From: Apostichopus japonicus
Lineage: Eukaryota > Echinodermata > Holothuroidea > Aspidochirotida > Stichopodidae
Direction of reading: 5' to 3'
Assembly (NCBI RefSeq): GCF_037975245.1
Contig: NC_092562.1
Coordinates: 9,649,001-9,713,000 of the forward strand
DNA: 64,000 bases
Below are positions 36,867 through 48,036 of this stretch, in pieces (the first letter of the stretch is position 1; every line of letters starts with the position of its first letter). The position numbers and the translations under genes were made by a program. The notes beneath the pieces are model-generated. The model was not told the DNA's origin. It ran no database searches and saw only the letters and a list, made by a program, of their open reading frames with translations.

Positions 36867-37429
36867 TGTTTATTTACGTCCACATCCATCCGTTCACTTA
36901 ATATCACTTATATACACATTTCTTACAACTGAACCACTTTCTTTATGTAGTAGATATGCAATAGAAATATTTCAGAGTTTATTCACAAGAAGTTTTAAGT
37001 TTTTTTCATTAATTTTTTACATTAATAACAAATAGTTCCACAGCTCAATTCACTTGCCAGAGGCTGTCATTCTTACCTTGACACATTTATATATGTAAAC
37101 TGTTGGTCAATATAAAGTTAATTCACTATGAAGAATCTATTAGCCCTCCTTGGGAAAGCTGGTTTTTTAATTACACCACATAACTACATAATATCATGCA
37201 GGAATTTGTAACTGCAGTCAAGATTCAACAGGAACATAACCCAATGGGTCATTTTCAATGGGAAAAAAAAGAAATAGCTTGGGATTTTGTTTTTAGGGAA
37301 TATTAAACAATTTTGATTCTGTCAAAAGGGAAATCTATGGGGATGTTCTTGCAGGAATATTCAATGGGAAAATCACCAATATTTTTTGTATAGTAAGTGG
37401 GGAAAATTAGCCCTGTTTTCTTCAGGATT

Positions 37430-37740
37430 TTTCCTGTGGGATTTTGCCATTCCCGGGGGAAAATATCCTGTGGGTTATTTCCATAGTGGGTTATTTCCCT
37501 GTTAAAACCCCATAGAAAATGCTCTTTCCTGTGTGTTAAAATCATATTTCCTGTGGCATATTTCCCCATTAATACCCCATGGGAACTGCTCTTTCCAGTG
37601 TGTCAAACTCAAATTTCTCCTGGGTAATTTTCCTGTTAAAACCCCATAGGAAATGCTCTTTCCCGTGTGTCAAACTCAAATTTCCTGTGGCATATTTCCC
37701 CAGAAAACCCCATAGGAAATGCTCTCTCCTGTGGGCCAAT
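37430..37740. repeat. ~65-bp minisatellite, about four copies
   Basis: ACCCCATAGGAAATGCTCT followed by TTCC-GTGTGTCAAA and TTTCCTGTGGCATATTTCCC recurs at about 37505, 37572, 37638 and 37697 with substitutions. The open frames across it (37303-37569 and 37579-37803) come from the repeat. Confidence 0.75.
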
Positions 37741-38378
37741 ATCCCTAAGGAAATTTCTTATGGGCTTTTTATGGGAAACTTCAATGGTTTTTTGTTTGTT
37801 TGAAAGGGTAGCTTCCAGTCAATATTTAACTGCCTATTGTATGTAGGCCTAGTTGAATAATAAAATGACCCTCTCTGAAAATGGGATATCTTGTGATTGG
37901 GTATCTTGTGATATGGCCATCACTGGATCCCGACTAGACATCTAATTGAACCATCTGTGGTAGTTACACAACCCCAGAAACATACATGTATGTTGTTAAG
38001 ATATCAGAACTTGTCAGGGCAGAACTTGTAGCTTAGCAAATGAAGAGGTGTAAGGCGTGTGATACCATTTTTTCTCAAGTGAGCTGGAGCTTGTTTTCCA
38101 TTTGTCATTTTTAGACTCGGACCTCGTTAGGCCATGAAAGAACAACAATTTTCTAGGGAACTCTGCAGGTGACTACATAGTCTGCTCATGTACATTACAA
38201 GTGTGATGCGACAAAATCTTAAGTTGAGCTCGTGCTCGTTGATGGTAGCATACGCGCATTAAAAGCCCCATGGACCTACACACTAAATCACAAAAGTAAT
38301 GTGGCCTCTAAGTCTTTTTGTTTTCGATGAATATCGTAACCTCTGCATTCATGATGGCGTATGTGTGTATGTCTGTGG
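37741..38378. other. Non-coding stretch
   Basis: Nothing recognised between the 37.4-kb minisatellite and the DR1-bearing repeat. Confidence 0.4.
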
Positions 38379-39130
38379 AGGTCAAAGGTCATTTGGGTTC
38401 ACCAGGGGTCAAATTGTGAAAACATTGTAAACCCGATATCTCAAGAAGGGAAGCATGGGCAGACCTCATATTTAGGGTTTAGACGTACCCTATTGAGTAC
38501 AACAAGCCTATTTTTTTGGGTGGAGCTGGTCAAAGGTCTTTTGGGGTCACCAGAGGTCAAATTTTGAAAACCTTGTAAACACGATGTCTCAAGAAGGGAA
38601 GGTCGGACCAATTCATAATTAGTGTGTAGATGTACCACATTGAGCACAGGAAGCCTAATGTTTTTGGTGTAGGTCAAACGCCATTTGGTGACAACAGGTC
38701 AAATCGTGACAACCTTGTAAACATGATATTGCAAGAAAGGAAAGATCTTGTAGATGCACCATATTAAATTTAAGGAGCCTATTATTGCTTTTGGTGGAGG
38801 CGAAAGGTCATTTGAAGTCAGCAAATGCCCAACATTTACTTCACTCCCCTCTTACCTGTCTCTCCACACTAACACATCTTCCTAAACATAATATTGTATG
38901 GGAATCTTGGACAGATCACATGTAGTTGGTATGTAATTGTACCACATTGAGTACAAGAAGCCTTAATGTTGTGGGCGGAGGTCAAAGGTCGTTTGAGTTC
39001 ACCAGGGGTCAGATTGTGAAACCATTTTTTACACAATATTTTAACAAGGACTGATGTCATATTTAGTATGTTGATGTATGTTAAGTACAAGAAGCTTGTT
39101 GTTGAGGTCAATGGTCATTTCAGGACAGCC
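38379..39130. repeat. ~145-bp tandem repeat carrying DR1 half-sites
   Basis: Units start with (A)GGTCAAAGGTCA-type words at 38379, about 38528, 38672, 38799, 38979 and 39095. They continue with TCACCAG-GGTCAAATTGTG, AACCTTGTAAACA-GAT and CAAGAAGGGAAG-type words. Later copies are increasingly degraded. The leading word AGGTCAAAGGTCA (38379-38391) is a perfect direct repeat spaced by one base. This looks like an old non-coding satellite-type repeat. Confidence 0.7.
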
Positions 39131-39296
39131 TGTGTCATTGTGAATATATCACTCTGCTTTTCACTGTATTACTAATATCAAGTATTTTAAACACCCTCAC
39201 TATACATTACGTCAGATTCATGCAGAAAATTGAATGTTAAATCGAAACCACTATGCATTTTTGCATTCTGGTTTTTATTATGATTATTGTCATCTT

Positions 39297-39360
39297 TAAC
39301 GAGGGTAGTCCTGCTCAGTGCAGAAGCACTGCTTTCCAGAGGAGCCCTCAAAAATCTAGA
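39297..39360. repeat. Conserved-looking hairpin, possible retroelement tail
   Basis: CAGTGC-AGAA-GCACTG at 39316-39331 is a perfect 6-bp stem with a 4-base loop, flanked by GGTAGTCCTGCT and CTTTCCAGAGGAGCCCT. From memory this resembles widely dispersed retroelement tails in aquatic animals. That resemblance is not verified. Confidence 0.35.
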
Positions 39361-39839
39361 TAGAAGTTCTCACTATCTAAACGCCACCCATCACCTGATA
39401 GCTGACAATTAAGTTGGCCTTTCATGGCACTATCAATTTTCCGTATCATGACCATGTAGATTTTTTGCTATCCGAGTCGGACGTTTTTGTCACTTATAAA
39501 CAAACCTCTTCACTCGATAGTAAACAATTTTCGTACGCTGCTCCTGGGAGGCCTAAAGTGGTCTAAAAAAATTGCCTCAATTGACCCAATTTTTGTACCA
39601 CATGTACTTCCATTCATACCCTTTAACATGCAAGCCACAAGAAACCAGATTCTGATTGATAACAGGTCAAACAGATGTTTTCCTACAGCATTTTGGCACT
39701 TTTCCTGGGATAGGAGAACATCCGGGCGGATTGATAAAGACTAATAGGAGTATGCCACCTGATACAAGTTTACATCATGATCATAGTATGGAACGCTGTA
39801 GGTGCAATGCATTATAAACTTGCAGCGGTGAACTGCAGG

Positions 39840-40205
39840 GGGTAGGCAGCTTCCAAAAAGTGGGGGCACAACATCAGAGGGGCATTTTCTCATTCCACAA
39901 ACACCACTCGTTATGCTATAAACCGAGGACTAAAATATATATAGGAATATGTTTGTCTTTCTGATATAATATGTAAAAGAACATGTAAACGAATACAAAC
40001 AGGAAACAAAATCTACTGATAATATAATATCATGATAATGATGAAACTGACAAAACATTGCACCAGATCGCATTGAAAGGACTTTCAATTGTTCAAAAAT
40101 TTCTCAAACGGGAGGGGTAGACCCTCCCATTGGACCCCTCCCCCATATCAATCGCAAAATATGCCCCCGCCACCCCCCCCCCCCCCTTGCAAATTCCTGG
40201 CTACA
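39840..40205. repeat. Dispersed repeat related to the one at 22.8-23.2 kb
   Basis: AGCTTCCAAAAAGTGGGGGC then ACAACATCAGAGGGGCA is the inverse of 23185-23235. The right edge has a long C tract then CCTGGCTACATCACTG, which resembles a hAT-type terminus. The left terminus is unclear and no target duplication is seen. Confidence 0.5.
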
Positions 40206-40639
40206 TCACTGCTTCAGACCACACTGGTTTGACGATATAATATGTATGTCAATGGCGAATACTATCTTCATTTATGGAGGCTTCAACTCTTTCAGTGTCC
40301 ACGGAAGAATAGAAGGGACATCGCATTGGCAAGTTTCACACAGTAAAAAAGAAGGACTATAAAGTAGAATTAAGTTGCCCCAGTACGCAACAGGGTAAAC
40401 AATTATATTTTTTTCACATCTTAATTATTTATTAAAATGTAAAAGATGTGAATATTAATGTTTTTTAAACAGTCAACAGCTTGGTTGAAGTACCAAATTC
40501 ACGAAGAAAGATCAGTACTACATGCAAAAAGTTAAAAGCAAAGTGTGAATATAATTTTTCACGTTTTTGCGTAGATGCCTGATGGTGTAACTCGTCGTAA
40601 CTATATGTCTCTTTTACGTATTCGACGATCTTCCGATCT

Positions 40640-40670
40640 TAAGGAGCAATAGCGCATGCGTCGATTGGTT
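40640..40670 (+). promoter_or_regulatory. Candidate promoter: NRF1-like and inverted CCAAT motifs
   Basis: AGCGCATGCG (40651-40660) resembles the NRF1 palindrome, and GATTGG (40663-40668) is an inverted CCAAT box immediately beside it. Both sit in a locally CpG-rich stretch (about 40560-40760) in an AT-rich region. It lies about 450 nt upstream of the putative first exon at 41119, a plausible promoter position. This is inferred from motifs only. Confidence 0.3.
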
Positions 40671-41118
40671 TCCATGTCGACGATAACACTTGACAACCAC
40701 TGGTAAATAACACGCGTGTACACACTATGTACGTGCGAGCACTGAAGTTGTACGAAATTGCAGTTTAGTAGTAACATGCATATAGCATATATGCAGACAA
40801 CACTATAGATAGAGCACAGTTCCACTAGTTACGACCTTACAAGTTACAATTGCTACTACCTTGTGATTGTATGTGTCCTCTTATTTGTTCTCTTTTGTAA
40901 ACGAAATCACAGTTAGATATTGCACCCAAAAACTGAACTCGAAGTTTTTACTGACTATCTACCATCGAATTGCACTGGGAGACCTGTAGATTTCGAAAAT
41001 CAGAGCTGTCACTTGCAGTTGGAAATTTCAGTTGCGGTATAGGACTAGGGTCGAGTAGACCCCTAACTACTCCTAAGGCTAAGGTTGTCTAACCTAGCCT
41101 ACATCCATTGGCTCTGAT

Positions 41119-41224
41119 ATGATTATAACAGCTCTCTGTCTACTGCAAGGTGCTTCTAACCTCGTCAATTTCCTGTTTGTGAATGATGACAATGATGATG
41201 TGAATGATGACTGTGAAGATGAAG
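41119..41224 (+). CDS. Putative first coding exon of the repeat-protein gene
   Basis: An ATG with G at -3 opens 35 codons plus one base and ends at GAAG/GTATGT, a strong donor, in phase 1. The next plausible exon (48037) is entered in exactly phase 1, giving a continuous reading frame. The predicted N-terminus has a hydrophobic stretch (IITALCLL, then VNFLFV) followed by an acidic tract (NDDNDDVNDDCEDE). It could be a short signal peptide, which would make the product secreted, but this is weak. The link spans a 6.8-kb intron containing hAT elements, so other exons could intervene, or this exon could belong to another transcript. Confidence 0.45.
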
Positions 41225-42010
41225 GTATGTTATGTTAATAATAATATACCCATGCTTATATAGGCTAATAATTCCATATATCGGTTGAACCAGTAGTAGA
41301 ACACTACTACTAGTACTAAGTTGTATGACTACTGACGTAACTTTGTAAGACTGTGAAAACCACGACCAACTTGAACTAAACTAATTAGGCCTACACTAGC
41401 CATATTGTAATTTTGGCCTACGTCTTAGGTTGGGCTGGTTAGCCTTGCATGAGCTAGATCTAGGCTAACTGTTAGGTGATAAACACAGACTAGCCATGGC
41501 ATATGGTCATGATCCGTCTTCACTAGCTTGGCAATGGCAAATGTTTAGGCCTTTAGTGTTACACCACAGTTATGGTTTTAGCATATCATAAGTGGCATAG
41601 GCAAACTTTTAGTGTTAGTTAGTCTTGGCCCAGTCTGTCTGTCGGCTGTATGTCACTAATCACTAACTGTAGGTTATCATTGCCTCCGTTGGTACTTATG
41701 ATGGTGGAAACAGATGGGGAGTGGCACTGTAGCCTATATCAGGAGGGGGGGGGGGGGGGGCGGACCACATCCCAGAATGTAGGCTATTTGCATTAAAATA
41801 CCTGCCAAGTCGCCTCCCTGTGTCACATAGCTTTTAGTTAGAAAATGTATAGACCTATAGCAATAGTTGATATAACCACCATTGTCTCATCGTAAGTGAT
41901 AATCTACTATCTAAGTTTAATATGTCAAATAGCATTAGGCCAAACTACATTGTTTATATGTGCAGGCCTAGCTCAAATATCAGCAGTGTTCATGGAGTTG
42001 TAAATGGTTT

Positions 42011-43231
42011 CATGGGCGGCGATCATGGGGGGACGGGGGGACATGTCCCCCCAATATTTTAGGTGGGGGGATATAGTATCTAATATCCCCCCCAATATTT
42101 GTTGGCATAGTTTTTATTAAGCATATGTTTTGTATTTTTTTATGATATCGCTAGTAATTTCAAAAATAGAAAATGCTTAGATGCAACTTACAAGGCCTGG
42201 GAAGTGCCATTTCCAGCGATCTGGGAGGCATTTTCGGCCAAAATTTTCCTGGTGGAGCTATGCTTAGAAAGTCTGGGTACAAGCTTTGCCCCTCCCTTGG
42301 CATATTCCTTGCAAGGCGCCTGTCTAACCACATCACAATTTGTTACTATATATGATCGAAAGTAGCTTTTACTTTTGTTTTCGAAATGAATAGCTAGACG
42401 GACCGCATCCGTAATGAAATTTGGTTTGCATCTTGTGTATGAGTGTACGTACGTACAATCATAGATATGATTCACATCGATATGGGTTCACTGGGTTTCC
42501 ATTTGGCCTGTTTCCTACAAGATTTCTAACCGCAGGTGCGTAGCCAAGGGAGGGGGGGGTGAAGGGTGGAGATCGCCCTCCCCGTCGAGCATATTTTTTT
42601 GTATTTTCTATGATATCGAAGTTTTATAGTAGCCGTTATAAGAGGTTTTAATATTTGTACACCAATAATTTAGCTGTGTCTGAATTTTCGAAAATTCCTT
42701 GACCAACATTCTTCATCATACTTCCCTCTACTCGTGCAATTTTGAACGGTCTGTTGAGGGTGGGGGGGTTCTATATTGGTTGTCCATAGATGACATTTTG
42801 TGCAACATTATGGGTATCTTTTGAAGTGAATTTATTATTCAAATTCTGAACAAATAATGGGCTTAAAACCTTGAAAAGTGGGGCTGACGGGTATTGTGGG
42901 GCGTTACGTAGAATTACCTACAAAAGCAATGATCCACAGGAGATGCAATGAGGTCGAACATGATGTGTGACTGGTGACAATTTTGAAAAAAAGGTTATGA
43001 ATAAAAAAAAAAACTATTAGGAAAAACTTGGTTCTCAGGCCAAATTGTTCATCTGGTTGGTCATTTTCAAGCCCGAGAAGTGCCATTTCCGGTGATCTGG
43101 GGTCTATCAAAACCAGAAATTTTCTTGTACGCTGCGCGCCAACCAATGGTGGCACTCCGCTTTGATAGTAATTCGCCTGCATCTAAGCAAGCGTCCCCCC
43201 CCCCAATATTTGAAACAGATCGCCGCCCCTG
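42011..43231. mobile_element. hAT-like DNA transposon, 1221 bp, non-autonomous
   Basis: The left end CATGGGCGGCGATC and the right end GATCGCCGCCCCTG are inverses with one mismatch. The flanking octamers AATGGTTT (42003-42010) and AATGATTT (43232-43239) match at seven of eight positions, fitting an 8-bp hAT target duplication. Inside are the GCCTGGGAAGTGCCATTTCC block and a region (about 42690-43170) homologous to 21890-22400. CAGGTGCGTAGCCAAGG at about 42534 may mark another insertion. No transposase is seen. Confidence 0.8.
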
Positions 43232-43445
43232 AATGATTTCATAGGCATAAGCTTATGTTCATGTAAATTCATATTATTGAACAGCTGATCCCCACCCCCA
43301 TGTTATACATAGCCTAAATAGTACAACTGGTTGTGGATTGTAATCGGGATCCTAGTGTTCCACAAATCTGGTATCATTCCATCATGTCAATATTACCAGA
43401 CAGTTATTCTGTACTGTTAATAGTCTAGTCGATGTGACACTGTAT

Positions 43446-43477
43446 GCAGGGAGTTGTTATGCATAACAACTCCCTGC
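43446..43477. repeat. 32-bp perfect palindrome
   Basis: GCAGGGAGTTGTTATG is followed directly by its exact inverse. There is no spacer, so it would extrude as a cruciform with a tight loop. Confidence 0.85.
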
Positions 43478-43942
43478 TGTATGTAAATGTACAGTATATC
43501 AGTAAAAATTGGCCATTTGTTACAGGACACCCCATATGATAAAGTTTGGTGCACACCCTTAACTGTGTGATTCATTCTGAAAGATTGTCTCAGAGACTGA
43601 ACCCTTCGTGCCCAAGCATAAAAAAAATCAATGCTTTTCATTCACCATAGATAAATTTAAACCTATCAATATCATGCAATAGTTAATCAAAATAAAATAA
43701 AACTGTTAGCAAACTGCTTATCCACTAGAGAGTAGAGAGCCAGTGTAAGAGAATGTGTTAAAATAAGTTGGCCTGACATTTCCTAGCAGGATCTTCTTCA
43801 GAGGCTAAATGACTAACAGTAACAGATTGGACAAAAACATGCACAGAATACAGACAGGTAAATGAGCATTCATTCTCATTTTTTGAGAAAAGGCCTCACC
43901 AATTTCCAGTTGAAAGAGAAGTGATTCTATAATTGTCGTAGG

Positions 43943-44328
43943 CAGTGGCGGAGCTAGGGGTATTGGTCAGGATAGGGCGAGAATGGTCTGTAGGGGCGCT
44001 TTCGACACTATCTAAGCGAAGCGCCACCACTGGTTGGCTCGTAGCCTACAAACAAATTTTGAGTTAAGATACTCCTTAGATCTCCGGAAATGACCCTTTC
44101 CGGGCCTGGCTAATTTGCAGATAAACGAAGAATAAGAAGGTGTCATGGCCTAATTACACCAACAAAATGTGACAAATGTCAATAAGTAGATGAGAGCGCA
44201 ATAAAAAAAGACAATAATCTAGAATAAGTAAAAAGTGGTAAAGAGCTGAAAAGGGCGCCTGCAGCCCATTTTACTCCGTCAGGGGGGGCATCCGCCCCCC
44301 CCCTGACTGTATGGACGCTCCGCCACTG
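43943..44328. mobile_element. hAT-like MITE, 386 bp, with perfect target duplication
   Basis: The ends are CAGTGGCGGAGC and GCTCCGCCACTG. The octamer GTCGTAGG flanks both sides exactly (43935-43942 and 44329-44336). The interior carries TATCTAAGCGAAGCGCCACC and a terminal GGGGGGGCATCCGCCCCCC foldback. It is the best-preserved copy of the family in the window, nearly the same as 35250-35633. Confidence 0.9.
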
Positions 44329-46210
44329 GTCGTAGGAAACACAGATCTTAATGTTGATTTCTGCCTGTAGCATCCAAGAAAACAAGGTATAACACTTGCC
44401 CTGAGTCATTGGTCAAATCATTTCAAGTGGTTTTAGAATTTATGTATCTTTCCCTAAAGCATTTTTAAAGTTCTTTTTATTGGACAGGAGAAGTCATTTT
44501 GACATCAACTTGGGAAAAGGCTAAGAACACTTTAAACCATCTTTTTGTACAGTATTTCTTTGTTTTGTGTTATGTAATACCATATACACATGTCCTTAAC
44601 CATGAGGCTTGCCATCTGCAAATGTCACTTGCATTTTTTTCCATACTCTGCTTTGTTGTGTCATCCTAGTCGGTGCTGTTTCATCCACACAATCAATTAT
44701 TCAATTTAGATCTGTTTAAAAAGAGGATAAAGTTGATTTCAATGACTTATTGTCTTTGCTTTTAAGATAGTGAATGGTCAACACTATTTTTGCTAAGGGG
44801 GTCGTTAAATTGGAAGCCTTTGACTTGTGTGACCTTGTATGAGATCGAGAGGAGCTTTTTGTGTCTAAATATCCAAAATTTTAAACTATCCTACTATTGT
44901 ATCAAGTTTATATCTGAGGTTAAAAGTAGATTTTATGGAACCAAATCTGATTTGGCCATTTGCAATACTATTCCCTGGTACTAATCATGCAGTCAAATAA
45001 AACAAGCCGTGAACGGAAATTCACAAACAGATTCCGAGAAAATCCTGTAACATTTGCATGATTTAGAGGTAGTCATTCCCATATAACTTTTAGGTAAAAT
45101 AAATACATAATGCCACTGGTCCCAGAATCACTTTTTTAAATGAATATTGTTATCATGAAAGGCTCCAAAATGTACAAGGATTAGAACCCTACTGCTTATA
45201 TGGCATTGTGTAAACTCTACATACATGTAGTCTGATGGCATATCAACCAACAAAACAACCTTTGGCACAGTGTAGTGAATGGAGCAACAACTGTAAAGAG
45301 GCACAGCTCAGTATTAGATAAGAAATACATAGATAGATTACCTCCCAGCCTTTGAATACTGACAGTGAAAATGCTGCCTGGTCTATATCGATCATTCCAT
45401 GTAAAAACATTGCAAGGCCTCACGATTTTTTGTTACATGCTCATTTTGTATAAAAAAGTACTGTAAATTTCCTTCTAAGTTACATAACACTTATTTCATT
45501 AGGATATGTTCCAAAATTGTGAAGTTTTAATAAATTTGTATAACACCGAAGTCTACTTTAATTGAGATAACACCAATTATTTTATTATTTTAATTGAGAT
45601 AAAATGTTTGTTTTATTCCGTCAACTGCCCCAGTACTGTAGAAACATCTCCAATCCTAGTATTTTGATGGGGTTTGTGGGAGGGGAGGGGGATTTACAAG
45701 TAACTTACAGTGCATCATTATTATTGAAATCAGCTTTTAATTGGTGTTTCTCTAAAATATTTACTTGTTCTATGTACTTCAAATCATGTTAGGTAAACTC
45801 TAATTATGCAAAACAAACCACTCCCACCCCTCATATCAATGCACAGCGTTTACAGTACTCCTACCATGAGATATCACACATGCATGTATGTCTACTTGCA
45901 AGCCTAGCTTGTATTACAGTAAGTAAATACTATGCTATACTGCAGCCCACACTAAAATTCTACTGAACTGCTTTCAAGGTATGACCTAATATTTCCTATA
46001 TGAACTTCACATGCATCTACTGTAAATGAAAATTACATGTAAATTGATTGAAAGATGTTTGCTTACTATTTTATAATTCCACATGTCAAATATAGTGCAA
46101 TAAGATAAAAACAAATTACTTCAATAAGTAAATCTTCAAAAATTAAAAGAAAAAATGATTTCACTTTACTTTACAAACAAAGTAATTTTGGAAATTCATA
46201 TCACTGCAGT

Positions 46211-46236
46211 GTTAGTATGACCATGGTCATACTAAC
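46211..46236. repeat. 26-bp perfect palindrome
   Basis: GTTAGTATGACCA is followed directly by its exact inverse, centred on CCATGG. It is isolated in AT-rich intron sequence. Confidence 0.85.
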
Positions 46237-47720
46237 TGAGCAAGTAACAAAAATTGTGATGTTCTACTTAAAAGTTTACTTTTTTTAATGAAATGCTGGA
46301 TTAAGACCCAGCAACATTTTCACTGCCAGCTTTGAAGGGTTGGGGACATCCTCTGATAAAATGTATTCCTTATCTAATTTCCAGATGTGCTTCTCTACAG
46401 TGGTGCGCAGCTTCATGTACTACACTGTGCTGCAAGTTTCCCCAAAATGTCTTCTTGTTTGAAATGTTTTAGAATGTCAGACTGTTTGGTGGAGTCTTAC
46501 ACTGTAGGCAATGTAAATGGTAGCATTCTTAAATAGTTATTCCTTGGCACAATCATACAAGGAAGATATATTGCTAAACAACACTTAACAAGTAACTTAA
46601 ATAGAAAGGAAAGATTATGTACACTTTTTCATTTACATAGTTCCCACACCATCCATCCACTTTTTACCCTAAAGAAACAGTTGGATAATTTTTATTTCAA
46701 AATCTGGTTTCAGGCCACATTTGGTTGTTGAAATCCTGTGCATCCCTATAGGGTGCAGTGGTAAATCAACAGCAGTGCCACAGTTCCTGATGAGAGGGGA
46801 TGAAAGTGTAACAGGCACGTGTTCCAGTTGTACTTTGATGCATACAGTCTCTGTAAATGGGCGCAAATTATTACAAGAAGTGCATAATAATGGTTGTTTA
46901 ATTACTTACTGTAGTCCAGAAAACATAATATAGATTGATAATCAAATACATAATGCAAAGATTTAAGACTGGTCGCACTATGAAGCCACTATGGAGAAGG
47001 TACCTGAGAGAAAAAATTGCATTATCGAAGAAGAAATTATCCGTTCAGTTTTATAGAGGCATGTTGCCCTTTGAATTATTTCCCGCTGTAAGAAATTTTG
47101 CATCATGAGCAGATTAATTGGAATATCAAATGCATCTCACAACTCAAGAGTGACACCAAACAAATTTTGAAGATCAATGTTGGACCTCTGGTTTCGCATA
47201 CAGTCCTCAACTGATGTAAATGTAACTGTGTTCTAAATTTGGAGGGGCAGTGCTGTTAAATGTAAGAAATGTCAGGTGCAAATGAAGTATATCCCCCTCC
47301 CTCACTTACAATTTGTAAAGAAACTAAGAAAAACTTAAAAGTGAGGCATTCCAAATAAAATCCTCTTTCAAATACATGTACTTGGATTTGTGCTTTAAAA
47401 TCCTTTTCATGAAATTAAAATATCTGAAATTGCTGCAGCACCTCTTTAAGCCCTCTAACAGTATGCCCCAGCCATACACTAGCTACCAGCCAATCATGCA
47501 ACCCAACCAAAAAAATGTGGTTCTAACAACATTTCTAGGTCCCCATTGTTAAATTGTCCCCCCCCCCCCCATACCCACTCGTGAATTCTTAAAAACCTTT
47601 TACTTTTAGGCCACTGTATCTAAAAAACTATGATTACCTGAATATTCATAGGATAAAAAGGATAGGCCAAGAAAGCTGACATAACATTTCACTTGCTATT
47701 TGCCTGTCTGTCCATTGCAG

Positions 47721-47817
47721 AGCTGAATACCACGGCTTAATAAACTGGGCAAACATAGATCTGACTATTCGTCTGGGCTGGTCTGTGATGCAGCCTGTCT
47801 TGGACAGCTTTGACTAG
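47721..47817 (+). CDS. Candidate alternative terminal exon
   Basis: A strong acceptor (TGCCTGTCTGTCCATTGCAG) is followed by a frame, entered after one base, that reads AEYHGLINWANIDLTIRL then GWSVMQPVLDSFD and a TAG stop. I do not recognise it. Its entry phase differs from the donor at 41224 (phase 1), so it would not simply splice from that exon. It may be an unused or alternative exon, or chance. Confidence 0.2.
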
Positions 47818-48036
47818 CTGGACTCGGATTTGGATCTGCTGGACATGATTATAGCCCTGCCAACAATTCATCTGCATTAAAGAAGTTTGTACGAATTCAG
47901 GTTAAATATGTCTACCTGGAGGAGATCCAGATGTCAAGGAAAATTTGTACCCACTGACTTTTCTATATCTTATTATTTATCTATTGTTTGAACTGAACAA
48001 TATAACCTAGAATATTATTAAACTTTGCTGTTACAG

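Larger units (their letters stand above)
41225..48036 (+). other. Putative first intron of the repeat-protein gene (6.8 kb)
   Basis: This stretch contains two hAT-like elements (42011-43231 and 43943-44328), two perfect palindromes (43446 and 46211), G tracts near 41742 and C tracts near 47560, and a possible alternative exon at 47721. No other coding content is recognised. The open frames at 42904-43182 (-) and 46669-46933 are repeat-derived or featureless. Confidence 0.45.
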
